Positions 1 to 11,020 of a stretch of 35,091 bases of DNA are shown here, one piece after another. The stretch comes from Cycloclasticus sp. symbiont of Poecilosclerida sp. N. GTDB lineage: Bacteria; Pseudomonadota; Gammaproteobacteria; Methylococcales; Cycloclasticaceae. How positions within the stretch are numbered: the first letter of the stretch is position 1; each line of letters begins with the position of its first letter. Location: positions 1 through 35,091 of the forward strand of contig LWTM01000062.1 in the NCBI GenBank assembly GCA_002101205.1. The letters are read 5' to 3'. Made by a program: the position numbers and the translations under genes. A model generated the notes under the pieces. It did not search any database. It was not told the origin of the DNA and saw nothing but the letters and a program-made list of their open reading frames with translations.

Positions 1-231
1 GGGATAATTGTTGTGCAGACATTTTCTTAATCTCCGTAATTTGATAATGAGGGCGAATTCAACCCATTAAGTGCAACATTCATTTAAAAAACAGTCCTTG
101 CCAGTTAACCCTGCAAGAACTCTGAAATGGCACTATATCATAAATATTGCCTAAATCTATATATTTGTTATGAATCCACCACATATTGCACCTCTATTCT
201 CCTGCGCTATAGTGTAATATATTTCTGAATT

Positions 232-489
232 TATACATTCATTAGCGAAGGACTCGAATACATTGTTGGTATTTCACTAGAATAAGTTTTGGTTGCCATT
301 GAATTGACTACCACCATTAGCCTACAAATTACAGACACCGTCCCTAGGCTTAAAAGTGCATCCGCCACCTCTTGCACAAAACCAGACACTTTAATAACGG
401 GTACGGAAGCACAAGTACCTGAGCACATTGAAAATGGCGAAGTGGTTAAAATCATCACCAGCACCGATAGATTCGCATCTCGCGACTAA
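232..489 (+). pseudogene. Relic of an elongation factor P family gene (EfpL/YeiP-like), C-terminal domain only
   Basis: Reading 232-489 gives the last part of an EF-P family protein, broken by a TAA at 283-285. The stretch after that stop runs VAIELTTTISLQITDTVP, then SASAT, TKPDTL, TG and QVPEHIENGEVVKI, and closes with FASRD. This follows the family pattern (AxELPxTVxLxIxDTxPxxKxASAxxxTKPAxLxTGxxxQVPEYIxxGExIKI). The KGASA-like and VPEYI-like spellings resemble EfpL/YeiP more than canonical EF-P, although the ending resembles EF-P. Before the stop, FISEGLEYIVG looks like the end of domain II. The N-terminal KOW-like domain with the modifiable lysine or arginine loop is not found upstream. 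A TTG at 289 could start 66 residues, but the product would lack the functional N-terminal half. I read it as a decayed gene. The family match is from memory of the pattern. Confidence 0.75.
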
Positions 490-656
490 GTAAATATGCC
501 AGGCCAAGAGCGTCCAAGAAATCATGGATAAACTAAAAAAATCGTCCAAGAAAATGTCTGGACTTTAAAACACCCCATCACGTATTGGTTGGGATTAACC
601 CAACAATTGCACTAGCGAGTTGAATCTGCGCTCTGAATTAAGCGACTAGAAAGCAG
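490..656. other. Non-coding stretch between the EF-P relic and aroE
   Basis: No intact gene is seen here. A perfect 6-bp inverted repeat (GTTGGG, 5-base loop, CCCAAC) lies at 588-604. It sits downstream of aroE on the minus strand but has no T-run, so it is not a convincing terminator. A short open stretch reading KHPITYWLGLTQQLH just before 615 may be the tail of another decayed gene, but I do not recognise it. Confidence 0.3.
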
Positions 657-1469
657 TTAACCGCGTAAATTAGCCCGCACATTCGATGTTTTCGGCATAA
701 CACCACGCCACAATTTAAATGCGTGCGCCGCTTGTTCAGCTAACATTCCCAAACCATCAACCGAGAGCGTTGCGCCTTGTTGTTCACCCCATAAAACAAA
801 CGCGGTGGCCTCTTGGCTATAGGCAAGGTCGTAACAAACGCTGTTTTTTGCCAGCAAGTCTGTCGCTAAAGGCGGCAGTTCACCGCTTAGACTCGCTGAC
901 GTGGCATTGATAATAATATCAAAGCGGTGCCCTGCTAAATCTTCATAACTGGATGCATCAATTCGCCCAATAGGTTCAAACAAACTCACCATTGCTTGTG
1001 CTTTGGACAGCGTTCTGTTCGCCACATAAAGCGTCGCGGGGGCCGCTTCAAGTAATGGCTGTAAAATGCCACGCGTAGCACCACCTGCACCCAAAACCAG
1101 TAAGCGTTTACCCTTTAGGTTTAAGCCGAGGTTTTCGCAAAGGTCGGTGAGCAAGCCCACACCGTCGGTATTATCACCCAACAAAGAACCGTCTGGCATT
1201 TTCTTAATGGTGTTAACCGCGCAGCTAAACTCAGCACGCCGGGTTAATGTATCCACTTTTCTAAATGCCAGTTCTTTTAAAGGCACAGTACAATTAACGC
1301 CTTGCCCGCCTAAGCGAAAAAAGTCATCCAGCGTTTCATCAAACACCTGTGGTCTCACTTCAACCGCTTTATAACTTAGCGACTGCTGCGTTTGTTCGGC
1401 AAACTGCTGGTGAATTAGAGGTGACTTGCTGTGCTCAATAGGGAAACCAAAAACCGCGTATTGATCCAT
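657..1469 (-). CDS. aroE: Shikimate dehydrogenase (NADP+)
   Basis: The 270-residue protein reduces 3-dehydroshikimate to shikimate with NADPH, the fourth step of the shikimate pathway, in the cytosol. The N-terminal substrate domain has FGFPIEHSKSP (residues 7-17) and VNCTVPLKE with the catalytic lysine K65. GDNTDGVG supplies the catalytic aspartate D102. The NADP-binding Rossmann domain shows GAGGATRG followed by ANRT, whose arginine is typical of NADP preference. Length and spacing fit the AroE family (about 270 residues), and no key residue is missing. The ATG lies 2 bases after the hemB stop, so the gene is very probably co-transcribed with hemB. No Shine-Dalgarno was assigned separately. 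Confidence 0.96.
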   Translation of the reverse strand: MDQYAVFGFPIEHSKSPLIHQQFAEQTQQSLSYKAVEVRPQVFDETLDDFFRLGGQGVNCTVPLKELAFRKVDTLTRRAEFSCAVNTIKKMPDGSLLGDNTDGVGLLTDLCENLGLNLKGKRLLVLGAGGATRGILQPLLEAAPATLYVANRTLSKAQAMVSLFEPIGRIDASSYEDLAGHRFDIIINATSASLSGELPPLATDLLAKNSVCYDLAYSQEATAFVLWGEQQGATLSVDGLGMLAEQAAHAFKLWRGVMPKTSNVRANLRG

Positions 1470-1471
1470 CT

Positions 1472-2485
<1,014 letters not shown>

Positions 2486-2540
2486 TTACCTACCCATTCA
2501 AGCTATAATAAAGTTATATTTTAACAACTATTCACTTACG

Positions 2541-2570
2541 TTAACACTTTATGATTTTAGCAGCTATACT
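2541..2570 (+). promoter_or_regulatory. Probable sigma-70 promoter for the DUF302 gene
   Basis: TTAACA at 2541-2546 and TATACT at 2565-2570 are separated by 18 bases, about 40 bases before the ATG at 2613. Both hexamers match the sigma-70 consensus at five of six and four to five of six positions. The region also has to hold the divergent hemB promoter, for which only weak candidates are visible. Prediction by eye. Confidence 0.45.
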
Positions 2571-2612
2571 CTTTTCTAGAGGCTATTACACAGACCCTCA
2601 AGGCAAACAGCT

Positions 2613-3074
2613 ATGAAACAATTATTAAGCATTTTAATCCTTTGCCTTCTATCAAAGTTCGCATTTGCATCTAGCGCAGTGTATGAAAAAACGACTAATA
2701 TGGGCCTTGATGATACCTTTAATGCCGTTTATCACGAACTAGAACAGCGTAATTTTTACGTTATTTTTGAAGCCAATATTGCTAAAAACCTTGCTCGCTT
2801 TAAAGAAAAATGGGCTGAAAACTATAACCGAAACAATTTAGGCGGTATTCGCAGCATGGTTTTTTGCAATGCTTCGTACGCAAATAAAGTAAGTAATGTC
2901 GATCCTTCAATGCTGGCTTTATGCCCTTTACATTTAACCATCATCGAGCGTTCATCTGAGGCGCATATATTATTTGTTAAGCCTAGCTTCGTTGGCCAAG
3001 GTAGTGCTGCACTGCCTTTGCTAGAGGAAATTGAAAATACCGTCATTGAAGCTATTAATGCAGCAATACAATAG
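2613..3074 (+). CDS. Exported DUF302 family protein of unknown function
   Basis: This is a 153-residue protein with a clear Sec signal peptide: MKQLL, a hydrophobic stretch, then FAFASSA, with likely cleavage near residue 19-20. The mature part resembles the DUF302 fold. An N-terminal helix (LDDTFNAVYHELEQRNF) is followed by VIFEANI and then the hallmark segment MVFCNASYANKVSNVDPSM with LCPLHLTIIER. This corresponds to the family pattern of a CNP-like turn, an alanine, a DP and a conserved 'LPC' strand. The location is therefore periplasmic. DUF302 proteins have no settled biochemical role. A good promoter lies upstream, and AAGG sits about 11 bases before the ATG. It is followed by a second exported protein after 63 bases, perhaps in the same transcript. 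Family assignment is moderately sure; function is unknown. Confidence 0.75.
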   Translation: MKQLLSILILCLLSKFAFASSAVYEKTTNMGLDDTFNAVYHELEQRNFYVIFEANIAKNLARFKEKWAENYNRNNLGGIRSMVFCNASYANKVSNVDPSMLALCPLHLTIIERSSEAHILFVKPSFVGQGSAALPLLEEIENTVIEAINAAIQ

Positions 3075-3137
3075 ACATTTACGAGGTCTACTAAAGCTAA
3101 TAATCACCACAAAATAAAAGCAATAACAGGAAAAAAC

Positions 3138-3779
3138 ATGATGCATAAAATAAAAAAGACCTTACTTACCGGGCTCATCGCACTCTCATTGTGCGCTGCC
3201 TTTACTGCTTCTGCAGCTGAGCTGAGCGCACCTCAACAAGTCATTCAAGAAACCTCTGATTTATTGTCTGCCGCCGTCCAAAAGAACAAACAACGCTTGG
3301 ATAATCGAGCCTATGTTCTTCAATTGGTGAATGAAATTATCGAGCCCCGTATTGATTTAGACAAGGTGTCTAAGCTTGTTTTAGGGAAATACTGGCGCAA
3401 AGCAAGTGAACACCAGAAAAAACAGTTCCAACACGAGTTCAAAGGCTTATTAGTGAACACCTACGCGGCGGCTTTTAAAGAGCTCGACGAATGGACGGTT
3501 CATTTCTTGCCGATGTATTTAGACCCTGCAAAAAAGCGTTTAATCGTTAAAACAGAAATTATTCAGCCTTCTCGCCCACCGGTTGCTGTGAACTATCGCA
3601 TGGCCGTCAATAAAAAAGGCGAATGGAAAGCCTATGATGTCATCATTGAGGGCATCAGCATGGTGATAAATTACAAAGCGAGCTTTGCGAAACACGTTAA
3701 GGAGAGTGGTGGCTTAGAGAGTGTTATTCAGCAGTTAGTCGAGAAAAACAAGCGCTCACGTGCTGCCGCTAAGCAATAG
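3138..3779 (+). CDS. MlaC/Ttg2D family periplasmic phospholipid-binding protein
   Basis: This is a 213-residue protein with a signal peptide (positively charged MMHKIKK, hydrophobic segment, cleavage after ASA-A near residue 26). The mature sequence matches the MlaC/Tgt2 fold: a helical start with VIQETSDLLSAAV, then IIEPRIDLDKVSKLVLGKYWRKAS, FQHEFKGLLVNTYAAAFKEL, and the strands VKTEIIQPSRPPVAVNYRM and WKAYDVIIEGISMVINY. MlaC carries lipid between the outer-membrane MlaA and the inner-membrane MlaFEDB transporter. Here the gene stands alone, with no mlaE, mlaD or mlaF next to it, so it may be a stand-alone paralogue or the operon may have split. AGGAAAAAAC precedes the ATG. It converges on hemF with only 11 bases between the stops. 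Confidence 0.85.
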   Translation: MMHKIKKTLLTGLIALSLCAAFTASAAELSAPQQVIQETSDLLSAAVQKNKQRLDNRAYVLQLVNEIIEPRIDLDKVSKLVLGKYWRKASEHQKKQFQHEFKGLLVNTYAAAFKELDEWTVHFLPMYLDPAKKRLIVKTEIIQPSRPPVAVNYRMAVNKKGEWKAYDVIIEGISMVINYKASFAKHVKESGGLESVIQQLVEKNKRSRAAAKQ

Positions 3780-3790
3780 TTCTTTAGCTT

Positions 3791-5279
<1,489 letters not shown>

Positions 5280-5299
5280 TCAATTGCGTACAACGAAGT

Positions 5300-5812
5300 T
5301 TATTTCAACCGCTCTTGTAGTTCTTGATTCTTCTTAATCACCGCCTCGCCGGCTGTCTGTCTTTGTGCGCGTACACGTTGCGCCAAAGCGTCATCCGACA
5401 AGGCTAGAATTTGTGAGGCTAAATACGCTGCATTTTTTGCGCCAGGCTTACCGATCGCAACACTCGCTACCGGTATACCGCCTGGCATTTGTACGGTAGA
5501 TAACAACGCGTCTTTGCCTTGTAAAGAGCCTGCATCTAATGGCACGCCAATCACCGGTTTCACAGTATTCGCAGCCACTGCGCCTGCTAAATGCGCCGCC
5601 AAACCCGCCGCTGCTATAAATACAGCGCAACCACGCCGGTCTGCGTCCGTCACGTAGGCGTGTGTTTGCGCTGGGGTTCTATGCGCTGAGGTTATTCTTA
5701 CTTCATAGGGAATATCGAGTTTTTTCAACACCTCTAATGTCGATTCCATCACGGGGAAGTCGGAGTCAGACCCCATGAGTACAGCAACAAATGTTTTTTG
5801 ATTTTTCATCAT
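5300..5812 (-). CDS. purE: N5-carboxyaminoimidazole ribonucleotide mutase
   Basis: With the start at 5812 the protein has 170 residues, the usual PurE size. It converts N5-CAIR to CAIR in purine synthesis. Signatures are VAVLMGSDSDFPVM, VRITSAHRTPAQTH with the catalytic histidine, FIAAAGLAAHLAGAVAA and VQMPGGIPVASVAIGKPGAKNAA. An in-frame ATG at 5860 would add 16 residues and overlap the topA end by 38 bases. I prefer 5812 (or the adjacent ATG at 5809) because homologues begin just before the first beta strand and this start lies 10 bases after the topA stop. No purK follows, although the N5-CAIR route normally needs PurK, so purK must be elsewhere or absent. Confidence 0.93.
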   Translation of the reverse strand: MMKNQKTFVAVLMGSDSDFPVMESTLEVLKKLDIPYEVRITSAHRTPAQTHAYVTDADRRGCAVFIAAAGLAAHLAGAVAANTVKPVIGVPLDAGSLQGKDALLSTVQMPGGIPVASVAIGKPGAKNAAYLASQILALSDDALAQRVRAQRQTAGEAVIKKNQELQERLK

Positions 5813-5822
5813 ATTTTCTACG

Positions 5823-8114
5823 TTATCTAGGTTTAGCCATTTCTTCACAGGGTGTGACATATGAACATTCTTGTTGTGGACATATTTTTTCAGCCCCTCT
5901 TCGCTTGGTTGTTTTGACCGTTAAAATGGCCCAGTTACAACTAGGGCAGGTCTCATTAATCGGCTCATTCCATAAGGCATATTTACATTTTGGATAATTC
6001 GAGCAAGAATAAAATATTTTCCCCTTACGCGATTTTCGCTCAACAATGTTGCCTTTTTTACAATCAGGGCAAACCACATTCGTGTCTTTTGGTTTTTCTA
6101 GTGGCTCCATGTGCTTACAGTCTGGATACGAACTACAAGCGATAAATTTGCCGTAGCGTCCCGAGCGTATAATTAAGTTGGATTGACACTTTGGGCACTG
6201 TCTACCTTCGACAATTTCCGGTTCAGCAGACGCCGCATTATCGTTTAAATTACGCGTATAACTGCATTCTGGATAATCGGTACAACCTATGAATCGCCCA
6301 TTACGCCCCAAGCGAATAGATAATTGTTTATCACATTCTGGGCATTTCTCATCCATCGCTTCTTGCGTTACATCGCTGCGTTGAACACTGGTTTCCTTAT
6401 CATCGATCAGCGTCTTGAACGGTTGCCAAAACGTCTCCATTAACGGCAACCATTTTTTCTCGCCTCGCGAAACCGCATCAAGGTCATCTTCTAGCTTCGC
6501 CGTAAAATCATAATCCACATAATTGGTGAAATGTTGGGTTAAGAACTTGTTCACAATGCGGCCTACATCGGTTGGATAAAAGCGCTTTTTCTCCAGCTCA
6601 ACATAGTCTCGATTTTGTAGCGTTGAAATAATAGACGCATACGTTGATGGGCGACCAATGCCATGTTCTTCAAGCGATTTAACTAAACTCGCCTCGCCAT
6701 AACGCGGTGGTGGCTCGGTAAAATGTTGATTTGCAATCACTTCAAACAAATCAATTAATTCACCTTCTTGCATCGGCGGCAATAGGTTTTCTTTACTGTC
6801 GTCTTCTTTGCTGTCATCCTTGCCTTCAAGGTACACCGACATAAAACCTGGTTTGCTAACCGTTGAGCCTGTGGCGCGGAACGTATGCCCTTTACCGCAG
6901 GTTAAATCGGCGCTCACGCCATCAATCAACGCATCAATCATTTGGCTGGCGACCGTTCTTTTCCAGATTAATAAATACAACTTGTATTGGTCCTTAGATA
7001 AAGAACCACGAATATCTTCCGGCACGCGCGCCGCAGAACTCGGGCGAATCGCCTCATGCGCCTCTTGCGCATTTTTTGATTTAGTTTTGTAAACAGGTGC
7101 TGTTTGCGGAATATTATCTTTACCGTAACGCGTTTGAATAAGTTGGCGGATTTCACTCACGGCCTCTTCGGCAAGGTTCACCGAGTCGGTTCTCATGTAG
7201 GTAATAAGACCAGCTGATTCGGAACCAATAGCGACTCCTTCATATAATTGCTGGGCTATTTGCATGGTCTTTTTCGTTGTAAAACCAAGTTTTCTTGCCG
7301 CTTCTTGCTGAAGGGTCGAGGTGGTGAAAGGGGCCGCAGGCTTCCTTTTCCGCTGCTTTTTCTGTATTTTTTTAACCAATAATTTACCGGCGGCCACTGC
7401 GGTAATATCCTCTTTTATTTTGTTTGCTCGCGCTGCATTTTCAACACTAAATTGCGTGAGTTTTTCTTCGTCAAAATGCGTTAATTTTGCTTTGAACGGT
7501 TGTTCAGCCGATCTCACAGCCGCTTCAATACTCCAATACTCGCGATTTTTAAACGCTTCAATTTCAAGTTCGCGTTCAACAATCAGTCTAAGCGCTGGGC
7601 TTTGCACACGACCTGCGGATAAGCCACGCCTAATTTTTTTCCACAACAGTGGCGATAAATTAAAGCCCACTAGATAATCTAATGCTCGTCGTGCCTGCTG
7701 TGCATCGACCATGTCCTTAGACAGTTCGCGCGGGTGTTTTATCGCTTTTTGGATTGCTTTTTTGGTTATTTCATGAAAAACCACACGATGAACGGGCTTG
7801 TTAATCAGCAGCTGTTTTTCTTTTAATAATTCAGACACGTGCCAAGAAATCGCCTCACCCTCTCTATCTGGGTCGGTCGCGAGATACAGTTCGTCTGCTT
7901 TTTGCATGGCCTGCGTTATCGCGTGCACGTGTTTTTGGTTTCTTTCAACCAAAGAGTATTTCATTGCAAAGTCGTTACTCGGGTCAACCGCACCTTCTTT
8001 AGGTACTAGATCTCGAACATGACCGTACGAAGCAAGTACGGTGAAGCCCTTGCCTAGGTATCTTTCAATGGTTTTGGCTTTCGCCGGTGACTCTACAATA
8101 ACTAATGCTGACAT
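5823..8114 (-). CDS. topA: DNA topoisomerase I (type IA)
   Basis: This is a 763-residue enzyme that relaxes negative supercoils by single-strand passage. The TOPRIM domain starts at LVIVESPAKAKTIERYL with E8 and has ATDPDREGEAISWHV with D81, D83 and E85 for the metal. The active-site tyrosine is Y306 in GLITYMRTDSVNL. After the toroidal core (EEHGIGRPSTYA, YPTDVGRIVNKFL) the C-terminal third carries four zinc-ribbon modules: CPECDKQLSIRLGRNGRFIGC, with CPKC, CPDC and CPSC starting the next three, each closed by a YPxC or similar Cys pair. Length is shorter than the 865-residue E. coli protein, mainly at the C-terminus. It follows smg after 8 bases and is followed by purE after 10. Confidence 0.97.
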   Translation of the reverse strand: MSALVIVESPAKAKTIERYLGKGFTVLASYGHVRDLVPKEGAVDPSNDFAMKYSLVERNQKHVHAITQAMQKADELYLATDPDREGEAISWHVSELLKEKQLLINKPVHRVVFHEITKKAIQKAIKHPRELSKDMVDAQQARRALDYLVGFNLSPLLWKKIRRGLSAGRVQSPALRLIVERELEIEAFKNREYWSIEAAVRSAEQPFKAKLTHFDEEKLTQFSVENAARANKIKEDITAVAAGKLLVKKIQKKQRKRKPAAPFTTSTLQQEAARKLGFTTKKTMQIAQQLYEGVAIGSESAGLITYMRTDSVNLAEEAVSEIRQLIQTRYGKDNIPQTAPVYKTKSKNAQEAHEAIRPSSAARVPEDIRGSLSKDQYKLYLLIWKRTVASQMIDALIDGVSADLTCGKGHTFRATGSTVSKPGFMSVYLEGKDDSKEDDSKENLLPPMQEGELIDLFEVIANQHFTEPPPRYGEASLVKSLEEHGIGRPSTYASIISTLQNRDYVELEKKRFYPTDVGRIVNKFLTQHFTNYVDYDFTAKLEDDLDAVSRGEKKWLPLMETFWQPFKTLIDDKETSVQRSDVTQEAMDEKCPECDKQLSIRLGRNGRFIGCTDYPECSYTRNLNDNAASAEPEIVEGRQCPKCQSNLIIRSGRYGKFIACSSYPDCKHMEPLEKPKDTNVVCPDCKKGNIVERKSRKGKIFYSCSNYPKCKYALWNEPINETCPSCNWAILTVKTTKRRGAEKICPQQECSYVTPCEEMAKPR

Positions 8115-8122
8115 AGTTTCGC

Positions 8123-8599
8123 CTAATGTAATTCAAATGGAATGTCGCCGTAGACCAGCTCTTCCATTTGAGAATAATGCCCTTCCATACCGGACTGACT
8201 AAACAACACCATCAATGCAACCCATTTTATATGGTCAACCGTCAACATCACATCACCCAAAGCCATTGCTCTATCAATAACCAATTCACGCCGGGTCGAA
8301 TCAATAATGCCCGCCTGCTCAAGGGATAATAAAAAGCCTTGCGCGTCCACATTAAAACGTAAGCGCTCTTCTGCTGAATAAATTCGAACAGCGCCCTGCT
8401 CAGCGGGGTTCTCAATAGCCGCCGACGGTAAGAGTGTTAGCTCATTCATCCAGTCAAATGCCCTATCGACGTAATTTTCTGCAAACCCTGCTTCCAATAA
8501 ATCTGCCTTTAACGCTTCTTGTCCAATCGCTTTCTCCTCGCCCTCATCGATATAATGCTCAAACAAATACACGAGTACTTCAAAAATAGTTTCTTTCAT
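8123..8599 (-). CDS. smg: Smg/DUF494 family protein
   Basis: This is a 158-residue acidic protein with the DUF494 (Smg) pattern: it opens with IFEVLVYLFEHYID, then an A/F-rich helix LLEAGFAENYVDRAFDWMNEL, RIYSAEERLRFNVDAQGFLLSLEQAGIID, RELVIDRAMAL and a C-terminal IKWVALMVLFSQ. Smg sits between dprA and topA in most gammaproteobacteria, exactly as here, which makes the assignment secure. Its biochemical function is not established. AGAGGT lies 13 bases before the ATG. Eighty-four bases separate it from dprA, with a stem-loop in that gap. Confidence 0.92.
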   Translation of the reverse strand: MKETIFEVLVYLFEHYIDEGEEKAIGQEALKADLLEAGFAENYVDRAFDWMNELTLLPSAAIENPAEQGAVRIYSAEERLRFNVDAQGFLLSLEQAGIIDSTRRELVIDRAMALGDVMLTVDHIKWVALMVLFSQSGMEGHYSQMEELVYGDIPFELH

Positions 8600-8651
8600 T
8601 TTTTCAATCTTACCTCTATTATTACCCGCACGGGGACACGTTCCATTACGA

Positions 8652-8669
8652 TGGAGGATAAAGCCTCCA
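8652..8669 (-). other. Stem-loop between dprA and smg
   Basis: TGGAGG and CCTCCA form a perfect 6-bp stem around a 6-base loop, 15 bases after the dprA stop. No T-run follows on either strand, so it is not a standard terminator. It could be an attenuating or RNA-processing structure inside the operon. Confidence 0.3.
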
Positions 8670-8683
8670 GCTTATCGTTGAGC

Positions 8684-9844
8684 TTAATCGGCTGAACACC
8701 GATAGAAAAGACCGCCAGGCACAGATGATACTAAACCTTGTAGCTCCAACACCAGTAACATAGACGATATTTCTTCTGCTGTAAAATCTGTTTGTGCAAT
8801 TAAATCATCCACGGAAGTAGGGTCAAAAGCAATTTTTTTAAGCAAAAGCGCATAATCACCTTCTATTGATAGACCGCACCGCACACCATCTTTATCTAGA
8901 GGACTGTCGTTCCCTATGGCAACGAGCGACAGGTTACCTAAATCCTCTAAAACATCATCGGCTGTTTCAATTAATTTAGCCCCTTGGCGTATCAAATGGT
9001 GACAACCCTTCGACAAAGGATTATGAATAGACCCTGGAATAGCAAAAACTTCCCGCCCCTGTTCCATCGCATGCCTCGCGGTAACTAAGGAGCCGCTTTT
9101 TATGGCGGCCTCAACCACCAAAACACCCAAACTTAAACCGCTAATAATTCGATTTCGTCTAGGAAAATACTCAGGCTTAGGCTGCGTACCTATGGGGAAT
9201 TCGGACACTAACGCACCTGTTTTTATAATCTGCTGCGCCAACTGTTTATGTTTTGCGGGGTACACTCTATCTAAGCCTGTTGCCGCAACCGCAATAGTCG
9301 CACCTTCGGTCTCTAAAGCACCTTGATGGGATGCTTGCTCAACACCTAATGCCAGGCCACTGGTAACTGTTAAGCCAAAAGCAGCAAAACTTTTTGCAAA
9401 AGCCCTCGCTGTATTTAATGCCATGGGTGATGGGCCCCTTGTGCCCACCATGGCTATTTGTAAAGAACCTAAAACAGACCGATCACCTCGTATAAATAAT
9501 ATAGGTGGCGGGTCTGGAATTTCTTTTAATAAAGCAGGGTAATCTTCATCATGCCAACACATAACATGGCAACCTTCGTGCTCAAGCCACTTTAAATCTA
9601 ATGCAATCTCGTTGTGATCAAAGTTCTTTATCTGCTCGGCAAGCACCGCAGATAAACCTGCTTGATTTAACGCCGTTATTGGCGCTAGAAAGACAGCCGC
9701 CGGCGAGCTAAATTCCTCAAGTAACGCCAAATATGTCTTAGCATCAACGCCTTTAACACGCCACAGCGCAAGCCAGGGCTTTAGCTCGGAAATAGAAAGA
9801 CCTGACGATAACGCTTTATCGCCAAACCTCTTATCATTATTCAA
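8684..9844 (-). CDS. dprA: DNA-processing protein DprA/Smf
   Basis: The 386-residue protein matches DprA, which loads RecA on incoming single-stranded DNA during transformation. The Rossmann-like core has IAMVGTRGPSPMALNTA, TVTSGLALGVEQASHQGAL, VAATGLDRVYPAKH, SEFPIGTQPKPEYFPRRNRII, then VVEAAIKSGSLVTARHAMEQ and GREVFAIPGSI. The second motif reads GVEQASH where most homologues have G(I/V)DxxAH, a mild variation. A helical N-terminal domain precedes the core and a winged-helix-like region (DLIAQTDFTAEEISSMLLVLELQGL) follows. The only start that keeps the N-terminus is TTG at 9844. It overlaps the stop of the broken LysM gene by TTGA, suggesting translation once coupled to that gene. Confidence 0.93.
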   Translation of the reverse strand: MNNDKRFGDKALSSGLSISELKPWLALWRVKGVDAKTYLALLEEFSSPAAVFLAPITALNQAGLSAVLAEQIKNFDHNEIALDLKWLEHEGCHVMCWHDEDYPALLKEIPDPPPILFIRGDRSVLGSLQIAMVGTRGPSPMALNTARAFAKSFAAFGLTVTSGLALGVEQASHQGALETEGATIAVAATGLDRVYPAKHKQLAQQIIKTGALVSEFPIGTQPKPEYFPRRNRIISGLSLGVLVVEAAIKSGSLVTARHAMEQGREVFAIPGSIHNPLSKGCHHLIRQGAKLIETADDVLEDLGNLSLVAIGNDSPLDKDGVRCGLSIEGDYALLLKKIAFDPTSVDDLIAQTDFTAEEISSMLLVLELQGLVSSVPGGLFYRCSAD

Positions 9845-10363
9845 AGTCGCACCGTATCGCCGCGGTGCATAACGCGCTTACTTTGCATAACGAGTCTATG
9901 GCTGACGCGATCAAATACGCGAGAAATCATCAGAACTCCAGCCCGTTCATCTAGCGGGTCTATTTTTTCACCTCCACCAGCAAAAACATCTCTTATCGTT
10001 GCACTTGATATTAAATTCATTCAGTTTGTAAGGTATTATATGCACCATAGAGATGCGGTTTTGCAAAACTTGTAGTGGGCAATTCATCCCCATTAGAGTG
10101 GGGGCTTTCTTGCTGATTTTAATATAAATTAAAGGCGGGTTTGCAATTTGCTCGCAAGTTTGCCAAATATCGAGCCAACGCCCTGGGGTTTGTAAAAATT
10201 TCGCTGAAACATCCAAAAGCGTATCTCCTTTAGCGACAACCCGGCGGCCACGGTGCGATGGATTTAACTCAATGTTATTGGCCAACACCTTCCAGCAAAA
10301 CAGCGCTTCAAACAACAGTAACGGTAATTTTTTCATGCCCATGTTGCTCATTTTTATTGGCAA
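9841..10363 (-). pseudogene. LysM-domain protein gene with internal deletion and broken frame
   Basis: The 5' part, from ATG 10363, encodes a short hydrophobic leader and a LysM repeat (RVVAKGDTLLDVSAKFLQTPGRW, IWQ, NPPLIY). It runs on without homology to a stop at 9968. The 3' part, in another frame from about 10020 to the stop at 9841-9843, encodes DPLDERAGVLMISRVFDRVS, then RLVMQSKRVMHRGDTVRL. This corresponds to the conserved C-terminus of the LysM protein usually found beside dprA (RAGxLMVFRVFDRVSYALVM...VGDxVR). Intact relatives are about 340-390 residues, so roughly 500 bases are missing from the middle, and a TGA directly precedes the C-terminal frame. The 131-residue reading frame may still be translated, but the full protein cannot be made. 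Confidence 0.8.
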
Positions 10364-10400
10364 GTTTTAGCATTTAAAGTTTAGCTGAAAATATTCGCTA

Positions 10401-10429
10401 TTCAAAGTTTAATCTAAATTCGTTAGAAT
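10401..10429 (+). promoter_or_regulatory. Probable promoter of the def-fmt-rsmB run
   Basis: TTCAAA (10401-10406) and TAGAAT (10424-10429) are spaced by 17 bases, 39 bases before the def ATG. An 8-base direct repeat AAAGTTTA occurs at the -35 side and again about 30 bases upstream, possibly a regulator site. Prediction by eye. Confidence 0.4.
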
Positions 10430-10468
10430 CCACCCGAAACAATTGAACTGACACACACAACACCTAGC

Positions 10469-11002
10469 ATGGCAAAATTAGACATTCTTCGCTTTCCAGA
10501 TACACGACTTCGCATAAGAGCATTTGAGGTCACTGCCGTTAACGACGTTTTACGACTCTTCATAGATGATCTTTTTGAAACAATGTATCACGCAGGGGGC
10601 ATTGGTCTTGCCGCTACACAGGTCGATTTTCATAAACGCCTTATGGTCATCGACGTATCAGAGAGTAAAACAGAACCTCTGTGTTTCATCAATCCCGTTA
10701 TTACGCATAAAGAAGGTGTTGAAATAATGCAAGAGGGCTGCCTTTCTGTCCCTGGTTTTTACGAAGACGTTGAGCGAGCACAGGCCATTACTGTAAAAGC
10801 ACTTGATAAGAACGGCGAAGCTTTCGAACTAACAGCCGATGATTTATTGGCTGTTTGCATACAGCATGAAATTGACCACTTAGATGGCAAGTTGTTTGTT
10901 GATTATCTTTCCCCTCTAAAGCGCGGCAGAATTCGGAGAAAACTTGAACGCATGGGAAAAGACCTCGTCAACCAAAACATTCGCCCTGAATCAACGCTTT
11001 AA
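10469..11002 (+). CDS. def: Peptide deformylase
   Basis: The 177-residue metalloenzyme removes the N-formyl group from nascent proteins. All three motifs are present: [10 protein letters not shown] (residues 43-52, Q51), EGCLSVP (89-95, metal ligand C91) and QHEIDHLDG (132-140, H133, E134 and H137). The end ([10 protein letters not shown]) is the usual short C-terminal helix. It opens a long same-strand run, with fmt, the enzyme that adds the formyl group, starting 18 bases later. No clear Shine-Dalgarno precedes the ATG; the leader before it is ACACACAACACC. Confidence 0.97.
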   Translation: MAKLDILRFPDTRLRIRAFEVTAVNDVLRLFIDDLFETMYHAGGIGLAATQVDFHKRLMVIDVSESKTEPLCFINPVITHKEGVEIMQEGCLSVPGFYEDVERAQAITVKALDKNGEAFELTADDLLAVCIQHEIDHLDGKLFVDYLSPLKRGRIRRKLERMGKDLVNQNIRPESTL

Positions 11003-11020
11003 CGGTCGCAAGTAAACATC

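Noticed and set aside
490..656. Peptide KHPITYWLGLTQQLH as a small gene
   Set aside because: It needs a frameshift to reach an ATG, has no ribosome-binding site and matches no family I know.
1066..1374. Plus-strand 102-residue frame
   Set aside because: It is antisense within aroE, which has all catalytic motifs.
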